Shown piece by piece: positions 23,924-36,884 of a stretch of DNA of 64,000 nt. The position numbers and the translations under genes are program-made. Numbering within the stretch: the stretch's first letter is position 1; every line of letters starts with the position of its first letter. Below the pieces are notes generated by a model. It had not been told where the DNA came from. It was given only the letters and a program-made list of their open reading frames with translations, and did no database searches. Source of the stretch: Ascidia mentula. Taxonomy: Eukaryota > Chordata > Ascidiacea > Phlebobranchia > Ascidiidae. The stretch spans positions 7,892,001-7,956,000 of the forward strand of contig OX387201.1 of assembly GCA_947561715.1 (NCBI GenBank). The letters are read 5' to 3'.

Positions 23924-25983
23924 TTTACAACTTAGACAAAGTTAATTTAAAAAATATCTGTCAAACATAAACCCATTTTTGAAAATCTCCCCTTGCCATG
24001 CACAGCCTAACATTGCAAACCCCTCGTTGATATAACTACTGCAGAAGAGTCAAATCAACTAGAAATATAAGGTGGAACCTCCAAGAATCTTGAAGTATAC
24101 AGACATAAAGTGCCTACACAGATAGGTTTGATATACATAGGTAAACGTGCTGTTACATGGAAAACTATTTTTTGCACAATACATGATACCTATTTCTGTT
24201 GCCTGATGCATAAGGTATGTCTTAGCTAAAAAAAACGGCAAAAGTAACCAATTTACCGTTTTTCTTAACCTCAATGGATCTCATACAAATAACACAAACG
24301 AAGTCCTAACCCTAAAACGGTCAGTATGTTACTTCTTTTACCAAATTCTCAAATCCCCGTTGACACAATGCCTTGTCAGGGCAATCTGATTGCAAACACC
24401 AGCCTATTGCATCACATTGTTGACACAGCTGCTAACTTGCACACTGTTGATTGCGTTTATTAGTAATTCATTTATTATTTGCAGTCTCTTATATCCATGA
24501 AATGTTTTCACTAACCAGTTGAAAGTTTGAAGGTGTAACTTGGCATCGGCTCAAATATGGTATACCACAGCTTGTAAACGTACAGCAAAGAAGAAAAAAT
24601 AGATGGGTTTTTGGTTGCATTGTAATGTCTCACTATTTCCTCCAATTAGTTAAAAGCTGAAGCCACAATATGTTCTTTGGACTTTGGCCATTTAAAATAT
24701 ATGGACGAATGAAGTTTGATCTGATGCGAAACCGCTTGTATTTGCATGGCGCTTTAATCCGGTATGTTGCGAGGCGACGACTGATAGAATCTACATTTGC
24801 ATTGAGATAAATTCGGCGTAAAAGCCGTCTGGACCAAATCACGGGCCAAATAGTGATGAAACTCGAGCGAAACTACATGGAGGTTGTTACCCTTTAAGAA
24901 TGCATTTACAAACTCATTGCGATTGCTTAGCTTGGGATTGGTGCTGACCGTTGTTGAGAAAACACTACGCAGCTATATATAGCAAAATACAACCTTATTT
25001 TGAAGTCACATTTTTGTTTGACAAAAACATAGATATATGAAACTGAGTGCAAATAGAATTGCGTACGCCATAACCGATACAGTTGAGTAATGACTGAGTA
25101 ACCGATGTCTACAGATTCCTATGCAATAAAACCAGGTATTAACGCAATGTTATTTTTGAGGGCATGTAAAATTTTCGAAGAAATTACATTCTTGTCAAAT
25201 ACTTAATTGACAAGAGTGCTTCTACGTATGGTCATGAAATTTGGCGTCAAGTATTTCACGGGTTTAAAGCCACGCGTCGACCATTGACCGGCGGTAGGGG
25301 ATTTTCCCAAATGAATTATGGCAAACAAACACTCAATCACGCGGAGTCTTCGATTCATCTGACCGACTCTGTGGTGACGAAAAGCTCACTGATAGAAACC
25401 TTTAGTCTCTTTATGGCTGTGCTCATTAAAATTTACTACGGCAACCACGTGTTTGGGCGTATCGTAAATGCCAAAACCTCAACGAAAAGTTCCAGTACTT
25501 TCCTTTATTGGTGATGTGACAATAGTGTAAACATGTGCGGCCTAATCTAAAAAGAATAAATGATTTACCAGTGAAAAACGCGCAATGTGAAGCCGCTATG
25601 TTAACATTCCAATGGCTTTGGTTGATTTTATGGTGGGTGTAAAAGGATTCAAGCTTTGAAACGCAGAAATAACAGGATATAAGTACTATTGGCAGTTGTT
25701 CGTTGAGAAGGACGTAGAATCCGTCGTGTTTCACAATAATATCTATTCCGATTCAGTTTGGTTAGTTTTGCAAAATCGGAAATGACGACCAGGATTTTCA
25801 TCAAGCTACAAATATATACTTAGATCCAAAGCACTTCTTAACTGAACATTCTGAATGTATTTGAGCAAAGATTGTACAGAATGATATGCAATTATAATGC
25901 ATATTTGTTGCACCAGACCAGACAGCAATATTTCAAATGTGAACACATTTCAGCTTTTTTTTAAAGAAATTTTGTAAAAAGAA
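23924..25983. other. E-F divergent intergenic region
   Basis: Genes E (minus) and F (plus) start on either side, so this 2-kb spacer must hold both promoters. No gene is seen. The part near 25430-25620 resembles 29490-29660 upstream of G (words such as CAACCACGTG and GCGGCCTAA/GCAGCCTAA). That suggests F and G share a 5' regulatory stretch. No confident TATA box or operator could be placed. Confidence 0.5.
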
Positions 25984-28943
25984 ATGAATAATCAGAGTGT
26001 TCAAAATCCTTTCAACATCTACGCAAGACCAAGAAAGATTCTTTTGAATTTCATTATCTTATTAAGTGGAATTTTTCTTGCATATGCTGCTTATGGTTCT
26101 ATAGTCTACCTCCAGTCGAGCATTAACATCGAGGCAGGAGTCGGTAAACAATTTCAATATCAAACATTCTTTGTACCCATGTAACCTAAACCAGTGTATT
26201 TGTTTCTTGTTTGAGGTGTTGCTTCCGTTACTGCAACATACGTCACTGCTGCTGTCTTCGGAGTTTTTATTACACCTGCGTTGTTGAGAGTGTTGGGTGC
26301 GAAGATATGCATCATCATATCCCAAATGTCTTACCTCTTCTATGTGTTGGTTAACTTTTATCCAGGTGACAAAACGTTTGACAAAACAATGTACAAATAT
26401 ATTATCGTGCTCCGGATCACTGCATTTAAGGTTTTTTTACGAGTGAGTTTTTTTTACATAAAACCTGTTTTACGAGGGAAAAACAACATACTGGCATGTC
26501 CAAACGTACTCAAAGCGAGTGTCAGGCAATTAAAGGTCGTACTGAAAATGAATGTCTGTCACTAATTTTAAGTATTGATATTGGTCAAGTAAGGACAGAT
26601 CCGTCTCTCACCAGCGGGGGTGGTGAATCTGACCCCTATATTTTTATGGCATTTTCCACTACAAATTACTAATCTCATCGTTCTCCCGGTGAAAAACAAC
26701 AAAACATTCACCATTGTTAAAAAAAAGATGTATTCTTAGTCCTTGATTTCGCCCATGTGTTCGTGCACTATCTATGGAAGTCTGGACGTTCGGACAGGCG
26801 AAACGTCATTCTTTTTTTACACAAATATATTCTCCCATGGGGTATACGGTTTTATTGTTTTTCAACAGAACAATCATCAGATAAGTTATTTATGGGGTAT
26901 ATATATATGTGTGTGTGTGTTTCCCGGTTGTCAAAACCCGTATTTAGTTTTCATTTTTCGCAATGCTGCTTTGTACAATATTTCTGCTATTTTATCGCTG
27001 TTGTGATGAGTTTGCACAGCTGGTGACCATGCAGTGTATGTAACTAACAGAAATCATTATGTTTACAGAGGCATATTTGCTTATACCAGCAGGGGTAATA
27101 TCGGGCATCGCTGAGGCAACGATGTGGCCGGCAATAATGATTTTCTCCGCACATTACGCCAAATGTTTTGCCCGGTTTGGAAGCAAAGACACGAGGTTTT
27201 ATGTTACCGAGTTTATCGGATACTTCTACTTCGCAATCAATTCTTCTCACGTAAATCATAATAAACAAAATACTTTGTTCGTTTAACTAAGTGAAGGATT
27301 TTTGTGCGGTATTTAGCAAGAATTTTTATTTGACTAAGATCTGCGCCTTTGAAACGCATGCTAATGTAAGAACGGAGTCGTTGGTTTTGAGTTCAATCGT
27401 ATTTCATATTTTATTATCATTTAATTTTATCAACTTGGCGTTGTTTATTTTTTACCAAATCTGCAATCGATTAGGTATTGTGAAATGTTAAACACACTTT
27501 CGTTACTGTAGATTCTTGGAAGTCTGGTCAGTTATGCGATATTTTATGCCGGAAAACGAATTGAGGTTGAACGCAACGACACAGAACCGGCACCAGTCAG
27601 GGATTTAAGCGTGTGTGGAGCGAACGACTGTCAAGATCCCAACGCGACACAAGAAAACCTTCACCAATACAAGCCGGCCACCCAAACCACTTTGTTCATC
27701 TGGTTAGGAGTGTTGGGTGGAATGGTAATTATCGGTCTTTGCATACTCACACTTTTTGTGAGGAAGATAGATCGTTCTCTTGAGGTACAAGATGATGACG
27801 TAAAAGTCGACATGAGACCTCCATCACCTTCCAGTTTAACAGTATGATTGTTGATCCACACTGGGTTTTAAATTTAGTGTGGTAATAAAAAATATCGTGT
27901 GTTACATTACAGGAAAAGTTGTTCCTTGCGTTAAACACCGCAAAAACGACGGTGCTTCATCTTTTGAAGCCGAAGCAACTTTTTCTTACTCCGTTTGCTT
28001 TGTTTTCTGGACTATTAGTATCGTTCGCATACGGTGAAATGCCACGAGCATTTGGTTCTTGTTTGCTTGGAGTTGATCAGGTAACACATGTTTTTGTATT
28101 TCGTCGTACTAATGTACGAAATGATATTTGCAATCAATTGTTGGTAGGTCGGATTGTGCATGGCCATATTTGCAGCCTCAGATGCCATAATGTCGTTTTT
28201 GACGAGCAAAATTTCAAGTCGTTTTCGTCGGAATATTCCTATTCTTGTAGGCGTAATTTTTAGTACCGGATTCTTCATGATTTGTCTATTCTGGGTTCCG
28301 ACCGAAAGCTCCTTGTGGCTCGTTTACATACTGTTTGTGTTCATCGGAGTTTTAGACGGCATTTGGCAACCTCTCGTTAACGGTAAGACTTTGCAGTCTC
28401 GATAAAATTAAGCTTTGTGAAATATAAACATCAAGAACAATTTTTACATTAACCACGATAGTAATGGGAATTAAAATTGAGGTATATTTGTCATTTAAAC
28501 CGCTGTGCAAGGCTAATGGTAATTCGGTAGACAACAACGGTTATTGGAGGGAACAAGATATTTTGAACTTGTTTGGGAAATTCACCCCAGTACATTTTAT
28601 GTGGCATAAACAGAAATGCATGCAAGTTACTTCCCGGAATGCCAAGAAATCGCTTTCAGCGTGTGGAATCTTTGGGTGGTGGTCGGAATCGCAATTCAGT
28701 TCGGTTGGAGCACAAGTGTGTGCGTGAGGGACAAGATTTACGTACAACTGGGTCTTCTGGCGATGGCAGTTATTTCTTACTGTAAATGTGATTTATTTTG
28801 TTCAACGTTGATACATGGCCTGGGACAATATGTTGTTTTTTGAAGATGTCGGAGAATTTTACATCAAACGCAAAGCAAGAGAAAATAAGGGCGAGGAGAA
28901 ACTGTCAACAGAAGTATTCCACATTACCGGAACGAAGCTTTGA
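25984..28943 (+). CDS. UNC93-like: UNC-93/UNC93A-like membrane protein, copy F
   Basis: Exons: 25984-26143, 26216-26365, 27069-27250, 27512-27841, 27913-28080, 28148-28382, 28614-28781, 28846-28943; 496 codons plus TGA. The start is MNNQSVQNPFNIYARPRKI. Exon 3 reads AYLLIPAGVISGIAEATMW, exon 4 has SVCGANDCQDPNATQ, and exon 5 GEMPRAFGSCLLGVDQ. Exon 6 has SSRFRRN where its relatives have SSRYGRN, losing the glycine of the conserved YGR/FGR motif after that helix. Exon 8 is nearly identical to that of G. Intron 2 is unusually long (26366-27068) and holds a short (TG)n tract. F and G are the only family members on plus here. Confidence 0.87.
26895..26921. repeat. (TA)n(TG)n microsatellite
   Basis: A TATATATATATGTGTGTGTG tract lies within intron 2 of copy F. 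Confidence 0.75.
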
Positions 28944-30074
28944 CGTGTGAATAATGAGAATAATGATTTGTAGATCTTGAGTTCGATCTATCTTAAACTG
29001 GAGTTTTAATGTATAGCGGAAGTGTAATTTTATTTCACTCTGTGCGCACAAAACTACAACTTTACAATGTGCAATATTTTCGATCGAATGCTCTGTGTCT
29101 TTTTCATATAGCGATAACTTTCATGATATATGAAAACAAACCTGCAAAGGTAAAACATTTTTGTAATCGTGTTTAGGGAAAAGTAGTTCGTTAAGGATCC
29201 GTTAAGGATAGTCTACACTAGTGTTTCCCAATCGGTGGTACGCGACGGCATTTCAGGTGGTGCACGAGCGCCTTTCAATAATTTGCGGATATAGTTCGAA
29301 TTTAAAAAATCGTAAGTGATGTCAAAATGTTTGTTACTTCATCCCCTAGCTTACTTTGTAACACTCAACTAGGTGTTACGCGTCAAAATTGTTTTACCTC
29401 CTAGTGGTACGCAACCACAAAAAGGTTGGGAATCACTGGTCTACATGAATGCACGCATGGTGCGCGTTCATGCGAAGCCTAATCAAAAAATACTCAACCA
29501 CGTGAAAATGTGTATTGTAACTACGAAAACTCTTCATTGCACATTGAGTGGAATGCCGTTTGTTGGTGTTGCAAACATAGTGTGCACACGTGCAGCCTAA
29601 CCTCATAAACCAAAAGAATGATTAACTGATGGAGTCAGAGAGCAACCTGCAGCCGCTATGTCCACAACCGAGTAAATACACATGCGTTTGTGATCTAAGA
29701 GCTTTATTAACCTTGACAAAAGACGTCAGTGGCGATTGAAGGTTGTGTGAACAGAAATATTAGGATAGCTGTGTTACTCAGTTAATATTTCAGGTGGGGA
29801 AGTAAAATCGTTTGTGTTTTTACGTTTAAATCCCTTATAATTAAGTTTCGTGAGTTCGGCAAGACTGTAACTGACGAACAGCAGTTGCATCAAGTAAGAA
29901 ATGCAAGTGGCATGTTAAGCATGTCTTGATTTCCGATTTCTAAAAATTCATAGCAAACTTTAAAATAATTAGTTTTGATGTTCGTGTTGACAGCCAAAAA
30001 ACAAAATAGGATAATTGTAGGGAACTTTGTGTTGGAAAACTCTTCTTCTCAAGATAATTTTGTAAAAGGCAGAA
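28944..30074. other. F-G intergenic spacer
   Basis: It holds an hAT-like MITE (29219-29438) and the 5' flank of G. The rest is AT-rich with no supportable gene. Confidence 0.55.
29219..29438. mobile_element. hAT-like MITE, 220 bp
   Basis: The ends are TAGTGTTTCCCAA and TTGGGAATCACTG, imperfect inverted repeats of the hAT CAGTGTTTCCC type. Flanks are GTCTACAC (29211-29218) and GTCTACAT (29439-29446), an 8-bp target duplication with one change. An internal inverted pair CGGTGGTACGC / GTGGTACGCAACC is also seen. There is no transposase frame. Confidence 0.82.
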
Positions 30075-32404
30075 ATGGATAGTCAGAGTGTTCAAACTCC
30101 TTCCAGCGTCCACGCAAGACGACAGAAAATTGTCTTTAAATATATTCTCTTATCAATTGGGATTTTTCTAACATTTGCCGCTTATGGTGCCATGGTCTAC
30201 CTCCAATCGAGCATCAACATCGAAGCTGGAGTCGGTAAACAATAAACGATTAAATTTGTCTTACCCGTGTATTTTGATAGTCTTTTGTTTCTTGGTTAAG
30301 GTGTTGCCTCCGTCACTGCAACATACGTCACTGCTGCTGTCTTTGGAGTTTTTATTACACCTGCGTTATTGAGAGTGTTGGGAGCGAAAGCATGCGTCAT
30401 CATATCTGAAATATCTTACCTCTTCTATGTGTTGGTTAACTTTTATCCAGGTGACAAAACGTTTGACAAAAAAAACAATGTACTTCCCATCAAGAGCCCC
30501 AATTACCTGCATGACTTCAGAATTGTTTTTGTTTGCAGAGGCATATTTGCTTATACCAGCAGGGGCAATAGCTGGTATAGGTGAGGCAACGATGTGGCCA
30601 GCAATGATGCTTTTCTGTGCACATTACGCCAAATGCTTCGCCCGGTTTGGAAGCAAAGATACGAGATTTTATGTTACCGAGTTTATTGGTTACTTCTATC
30701 TCAGCTTCCAGTCTTCTCATGTAAATCAACGTTTCTTTGTCCATTTAGTGTTTAGAAGTGCATATAAAGCAAATCTGTAACAAAATTATGACAAAATTGA
30801 ATTGTCTTTTGTAAAACTATTACGTCATACAATACAACTGAGTCAATCCGGATGCGATTTATCGCCTAATTCCTGTGAAGTTGGGAGTACAAATGTTTCG
30901 GACAAAACAAAATCTTCGGCCAATTTTTATTAAAAGCTGTCCTTGTTCATATTTTGTAATCCGGACCTGGTGGAATTTTTTGCTAAAGTATAAATGTCAA
31001 ACGTTAAACACACTTTCGTTACTGCAGATTCTTGGAAGCCTGGTCAGTTATGCGATATTTTATGCGGGCAAACGAATTGAGGTTGAACGCAATGACACAC
31101 AACCGGCACCAGTCAGGGATCTTAGCGTGTGCGGAGCGAACGACTGTCAAGATCCTAACGCGACACAAGAAAATCTCGACCAATACAAGCCGGCCACCCA
31201 AACCACTTTATACATCACGTTAGGGGTTATGAGCGGCATGGTATTTATTGCTCTGTGCATACACACATTATTTATAAAAGATATCGATCGATCGCTTGAA
31301 GTACAAGATGATGAAACCGATAAAGATATCGGGCCTCTAACACCTGCCAGTTTGACGGTAGGATTGTTGATCTACACTTGGTTTCAAACTTCTTTTAAAA
31401 TGGAAAACATCATGTGTTACATTGCAGGAAAAATTGTTCTTTGCGTTTGAAACCTCGAAAAAGACGGTGCTTCACCTTTTCAAGCCCAAGCAGCTCTTTC
31501 TTACTCCGTTTGACTTGTTTTGTGGGCTAATAGCATCATTTGGATTTGGTGAAATGCCACGAGCGTTTGGCTCTTGTATGATTGGAGTTGATCAGGTGAA
31601 ACATTTTATTACTATTTCATCCCAACAAGAAGTACACATGCATGGTATTCGTAATCAACATAATTTTGGTAGACCGGCTTGTGCATGGCCATATTTGCTG
31701 CCGCCGATGCCATAATGTCGTTCATAACGAGCAAAATTTCAAGTCGGTACGGGCGGAACATTCCAATACTTATTGGCGTGGTCTTAAATGTCGGATTCTT
31801 CATGATTTGTCTATTCTGGATTCCGACCGAAAGCTCCTTGTGGCTCGTTTACATACTGTTTGCGATTATCGGAGTTTTAGATGGCATTTGGCAACCTCTC
31901 GTTAACGGTAAGACTTTCCAGTCACGAGAAAAAATCGTGTCGAAAATAAATATTATTTTTTGGCATTGTATAAGCAATCCTATAGCCTGCTTTATATGTT
32001 GGTGGTGGAGGAAACACTCTGTGCTGTGTTCATTTTAAAAAGTTGTTCAGTTGCATATGACTTTAACAGAAATGCATGCAAGTTACTTTCCGGAATGCGA
32101 AGAAATCGCTTTCAGCGTGTGGAATCTTTGGGTGGTAATCGGAATCGCAATTCAGTTCGGTTGGAGCATAAGTGTCTGCGTGGAGGACAAAATATACGTA
32201 CAACTGGGACTTCTGGCGGTGGCAGTTATTTCTTATTGTAATTTCGATGTTTTATTTCACGTAAACATATTTTTTGAGCAGACCTTGGCACAATGTATTT
32301 TTGTAGATGTCGGGGAATTTTACATCAAACGCAAAGCAAGAGAAATTAAGGGCGAGGAGAAACTGTCAACAGAAGTATTCCACATTACTGGAACGAAGCT
32401 TTGA
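30075..32404 (+). CDS. UNC93-like: UNC-93/UNC93A-like membrane protein, copy G (reference copy)
   Basis: Exons: 30075-30234, 30301-30450, 30539-30720, 31028-31357, 31428-31595, 31673-31907, 32070-32237, 32307-32404; 496 codons plus TGA. By residue: 1-53 basic N-terminus and first helix ending in INIEAGVG; 54-103 helices with FGVFITPALLRVLGAK; 104-164 AGIGEATMWPAMMLF; 165-274 the large loop SVCGANDCQDPNATQ with two sequons (NDT, NAT) and the charged central loop SLEVQDDETDKD; 275-330 GEMPRAFGSCMIGVDQ; 331-408 SSRYGRNIPILIG; 409-464 AFSVWNLWVVIGIAIQFGW; 465-496 a charged tail. Intron phases are 1,1,0,0,0,1,1. Every junction is GT/AG. This copy is on plus and is the cleanest to read, so it was used to guide splicing of the others. 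Confidence 0.9.
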
Positions 32405-33191
32405 CGTGTGAATAATGAGAATATTGAGTTGTAGATCTTGAGTGTGATCTAGATGTGTTGTCATGTAACGGAAATGTAATTTTATCTCAGACCCTAAGCA
32501 CAAAACTACAATCTTACAGCGTGCAGTATTTCTGATGGAATGCTCTGTATCTGTTGCACAGCGATAAATATCACGAAGAAAAAAAACACTATGTTTTCTC
32601 CGCGTGTTTAGGGAAAGTATGTTTCTTAGCGATGCAATCTGTTAAGCTCGGGTTTACACGAATGGAGGAAAGGGGATATTTTGACCATTGTATTCAAAAT
32701 ATGATAAACGTTCTCCAACAGAATGTTCCATATATTGAAACGGAGTTCTTTGTACTTTTATTAGAGTTCATACGTGTCTATTCTGGATTCCGGCCGAAAG
32801 CTTCTTGTGGCTCGTTTACATACTGTTTGCGATTATCGGAGTTTAAGATGGCATTTTGGCAACCTCTCTTTAAATGACGGTAATGCTGCCAGTTTCACAG
32901 ATGTCGGAGGGATTTATGATCATCAGGAAGCAAAAACGAAGTCAGAAGAAATATCCAGAAACGAGTCCTGTTCTACTGTAACAGGGCTTTGCCATATAGT
33001 GACTGACGAGATTTTTCATTCAACGTCGTTCACCTGCTTTGAAACCTAACGATACTGTTCAGAATTTATTGTTGCAACTTACGAATCAAAATGTCTGGAT
33101 ATATAATTGCGCAATAATAGCAGTAACTCAGTAGATCACCAATATAATCTCGTTAACAATGGCGGTATATCGCTGTATAAACCTCTAAGGG
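32405..33191. other. G-H convergent spacer
   Basis: Genes G and H end towards each other here. The spacer contains a plus-strand UNC-93 relic (32770-32940). From about 33036 it holds the left end of the tandem segmental duplication that carries H. Confidence 0.6.
32770..32940 (+). pseudogene. UNC-93-like exon 6 + exon 8 relic downstream of G
   Basis: 32773-32870 repeats the 3' half of exon 6 of copy G (CTATTCTGGATTCCG, then GTTTACATACTGTTTGCG, GGCA..TTGGCAACCTCTC) with small indels and a TAA inside the frame. At 32900 it jumps to an exon 8-like piece (AGATGTCGG...CAGGAAGCA), skipping exon 7. It is a decayed partial duplicate of the neighbouring gene. Confidence 0.8.
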
Positions 33192-35785
33192 CTAAATGCT
33201 GGTTGATGCGGATTTAGTGCCCAGCAATGTTTCCATCTTTGATATTTTTGCTTTCTTCGACGTGCCGTGTAAACGGTTTGCAGCAGCTGTTTAAACAAGA
33301 GTATATGAGCGATATGTTACTGAGTTACATACAGACAACACAAAGTTAAAAAGTGACTCTCTCGTATTGAAAGCAAGTAAACTACCGTAAGCAAATCCTG
33401 AGAAGCACAGCAGGCCGAGTTGGATGTAAATTTTTGTGGAAACACAGAAGCTTGTGCTCCATCCGTATTGCACCGCGAAACCAGCGAGACACCAAGTGTT
33501 CCAAGCCACAAAAGCCAGGTCCTGATCGTCCGAAAAGAACTGGCTGTGAGTTTCTTTCAAAAACAAGAAGCGCATGTAAGTGAGCATTCTACCAATGTTC
33601 ATAAATTATAAAAACTTACCGCTAATGAGAATAACCCACAACACCATTTCTACGCCAAAAGCAGCGAACATTACATAAACTATGTAGAGATTTTCAGAAG
33701 AAGGTTTCCACAAAAGACAAACTACATAAAGAGATGTGTCGAAAACAATTCCAAGTACAATAAGTATATTTCTTCCAACACGTGCTTTAAGTTTTGAAAT
33801 AACCACCGCCATGATGACACCTGACGCTGAACAAATGGCCATGCAAAGTCCCACCTTGACAAAAAGTGCACTTGGGTTTCGTGGGACCAATATTTAAATA
33901 TCTTAATGTTTCAAGAAATCCATGTAGTTTGTATGCAACACTCCAAATAGTTGAAATTATTTTCGTAGCAAACTGATTTATAGCATTATAGTTGACAAAC
34001 AAAACACGCCAAGGCAGTTAGAATGCCGGTCAGAATTTACACAATAATTGCTTCCTTTTGGTATCTTCTGTAATGAGACCTTGCAACCAGCAACTATATA
34101 TAATCCCATTATTTCAGTAAAATTTAATGGTAACATGACATACAAATGTAAAGAATGCTCTAGCCTACCTGGTCAACACCCAGCATGCAGGATGTAAACG
34201 ATCTTGTCATTTCTCCGAAAACAAAAATAAGCAAAAGGCCCCCGTAAATTGAAAATGGCATAAGCAGGATTTGCTTCGGCTTGACAAACTGTCGCAAAAT
34301 TGCCAAAGTGGACGACACGATCTCAGTGTATTTCGTCTTAACGTAGGTAAACATACATAAATTACATAATTTCTCAGCTATAAAGGTGCGTAGGCCTATA
34401 TCAAACGCCATATTACCCTCGGTTGTACGGTCATAGTCTCTGTTTCATTTTCGTTTTGGGTATTTTCCACGTCATCCGTAGAACCTATTATTTCAAGAAC
34501 CACCTGCATTTGTCAATTTTTCATTTGTCTTGCTCTTGTCCGATGTGCTCCCATTCAAACTGGGATCAATGTTTTCAACATATATCAGGTAAATGATGAT
34601 GGATACGAAAACCATTGCTGCCATCAGGCCGATCATCACGTAAAGGGTTAGCTTAGACGTTGGGACGTATTTTTCAATGTTTTCTTGCGTTATATTGGGA
34701 TCTTGGCAGTCGTGAATTCCGCACACAGAAAAATCGATTTTTGCAAACGTGGAGTTGTTATTTGCACTGCCTGATTTCCCCCCATACAGAATAATGTAAC
34801 TCAATGTGTTGGCAAAGATCTGCAATTTATAAATTTGTGAAATTCTAAACGAAGTTTGCTACTGAAAAGCAAATATGAATTTGAGCTTGGCTGGTCTAAA
34901 AATCACAGAAAAACCCTTCGGGTCGTATATATTTTAACCTGGCTGATATCGAAGCCGGCAAAGAAGTAACCGATGAAAAGGACTTCACATTCATCTTCGT
35001 CCTTTCTGCTGTGACGGGCGTAGCATTTCGCGTAATGAACAGTGAAGAGAAGCAAGACTGGCCACATGCTTGCTTCCCCAAAACCAACCAACGCTGAGAC
35101 GGGTATAAATATCCACGACACTGTTAATAATATTAAATATATTGAAGATATAATATATGAAATATATTGATTACACTATGGAAAACTATGGTTTATTTGG
35201 TACCATTGTGTTTTCTGCAAATAACTGTAAACCATGTAGTCCATGTTCTATAAATTACGTGCATATATTATCATTTTAATACAAAAGAATCGTTTTAACG
35301 GCAAGATTTTTAATATACCTGGATAAAAGTTGGCCAAAATGTACAGTAAGTAAAATATCTGGCACACGATGATCGTGCACTTGGCTCCTAGAATCCGAAT
35401 GGCAGCGGGTGTCAGTATGATACAGAATACCACTGAGCATGAGTAGATGACAGCACCGGATGTTGCTCCTGAGAAAAAGAAACAATATTACTGTCAAAGT
35501 AAATTGCAATCTGTTACTTGGAGAAAAAGGTAAATTGCTTTATGGATGCGAATTTGCATTTGTTAGATACACACAGTTTGTGGTATATCCAGGAAACTTA
35601 CCTACACCTTCTTCAATGTTGATGCTCGGTTGAAGAATCAAGGTGGCATAATACGCTCCGTATGTAAGAAAGTACCCAACATAGAATATAGCAAACTTTT
35701 TTAGAACTTCCCGCTTTTCAGGCTTCATTTCTGCAGTCCGACAGCAAACTTGTGACTTAAGAACACTATTTAGGGATCTGCTCAT
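33192..35785 (-). CDS. UNC93-like: UNC-93/UNC93A-like protein, copy H (possibly disabled)
   Basis: Exons in transcript order: 35602-35785, 35319-35468, 34939-35120, 34504-34819, 34417-34484, 34169-34336, 33620-33854, 33386-33553, 33192-33286. If all junctions are used the product is 521 codons. The start is MSRSLNSVLKSQVCCR; an in-frame Met (MKPEKREV) at 35727 is an alternative. Loop SVCGIHDCQDPNITQ keeps the Cys pair and sequon. Copies I and J have a 90-92-base intron after codon AAT-GCA-G; in H a deletion leaves only 19 bases (34485-34503) between the same donor and acceptor. That is too short for normal splicing, and if retained it brings an immediate TGA after NAGGS. The gene may therefore be truncated at about 175 residues or use another splice route. 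Confidence 0.75.
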
Positions 35786-35883
35786 AATTGTGAGAATAAA
35801 GAGACTCGCTCATAGGCACATTTTTTGTACTATTATGTAACCTGCACATGTAACTATTATGTAACCTGATAACAAGTCGAATT

Positions 35884-36440
35884 TATTTTCCTGCTCAGCA
35901 CACATGTCAACACTGCATCGTGACGATGCTGCATCACAAGATAAAAACTCGCGCTCACATAGTTCTCCTACGATAAAAGACAACTAACCGAGCACACATG
36001 CACCCCACTCAACAATTGTACTTGCTCCTCTAACTAAAGTGAAGAAACGAACAAATGTGCAAAGAATTGTTAGTCATTTTCGTACAAAACCATACGTTTC
36101 CCGTTTATCGGAAGTTTGGTACCACTTGAAAGATTACTTTTCGGTTGGTAACGTTTTTTCAAAGTTGTCAGACACTGGAGGATGAATTTGACAAGTGAGC
36201 GGTCGATTTCCCGGATTACTTTCCCGAGGAGTCTTTCGGAAAAGTTTGTCCCAGGCGTTTTTATCAAAACAAGAAGGGAGTAAATTTCAATGTACGCCAC
36301 ATAGTAAGAACAAAAACGCAAAGTAAATCAACTTGTTCGCTTTTCCAAAGTTGTAAATAGAAACACGAACTGAAAAACTTCTGTAAGTTTGCTTATGTAT
36401 GTGAAAAACGTCTGTTTGCCACACTAAGGCCTAGGTGAGA
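35884..36440. repeat. Dispersed repeat R1, copy 1
   Basis: Recurs at 43015-43560 (by segmental duplication) and, more diverged, at 59455-60045 near the kinase gene. Shared words include ACATAGTTCTCCTACGATAA, ACCATACGTTTCC/ACCATACGTTGTCC, AAAGATTACTTTTCGG and TAAGAACAAAAACGCAAAG. No coding frame is conserved between copies, so it is probably a non-autonomous element or old element fragment. Confidence 0.7.
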
Positions 36441-36884
36441 CAAACGCTGTTATCTTTAGATATAATGTGACATCCAAATTTCATTGGTTGAATGTCATAC
36501 ATTGGCCTACGCTATCGGTCTGTCTATACTGGGTCTTTGTTGGTACTGCAGCGTACCAATTGATTCCTTCGGCTTGCTGCTGTGCTAAAGCTAAAGTCTA
36601 CTTGCGTGTTCTTGCTGTATAGGTTACTAAGTTCGCTTTCGTGGCAGACTTGTTTATTAATTGAAAGCCACGATTGCAATACCAGGTGGCTTAAGTTTAA
36701 TTTGTTTTAAGGGCGTTTAACACGTGACTAAATTGCAGCGAATTAACTGTTAAAAGAACGTGCGAACGTTTACAGCGCGATGGCGGAAATAACAACAGGG
36801 CCGAGAGAGTACGAGCGACTAAGAGAGTAGTCTGGACTAGGCTCTGTTCAAGGATAACGAAATGGGCGTTTTCTAACAAAGTGT

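Noticed and set aside
30875..31450. 191-codon single-exon reading of copy G exon 4
   Set aside because: The first ~50 codons are intron; a good acceptor at 31027 and the paralogues define the exon as 31028-31357.
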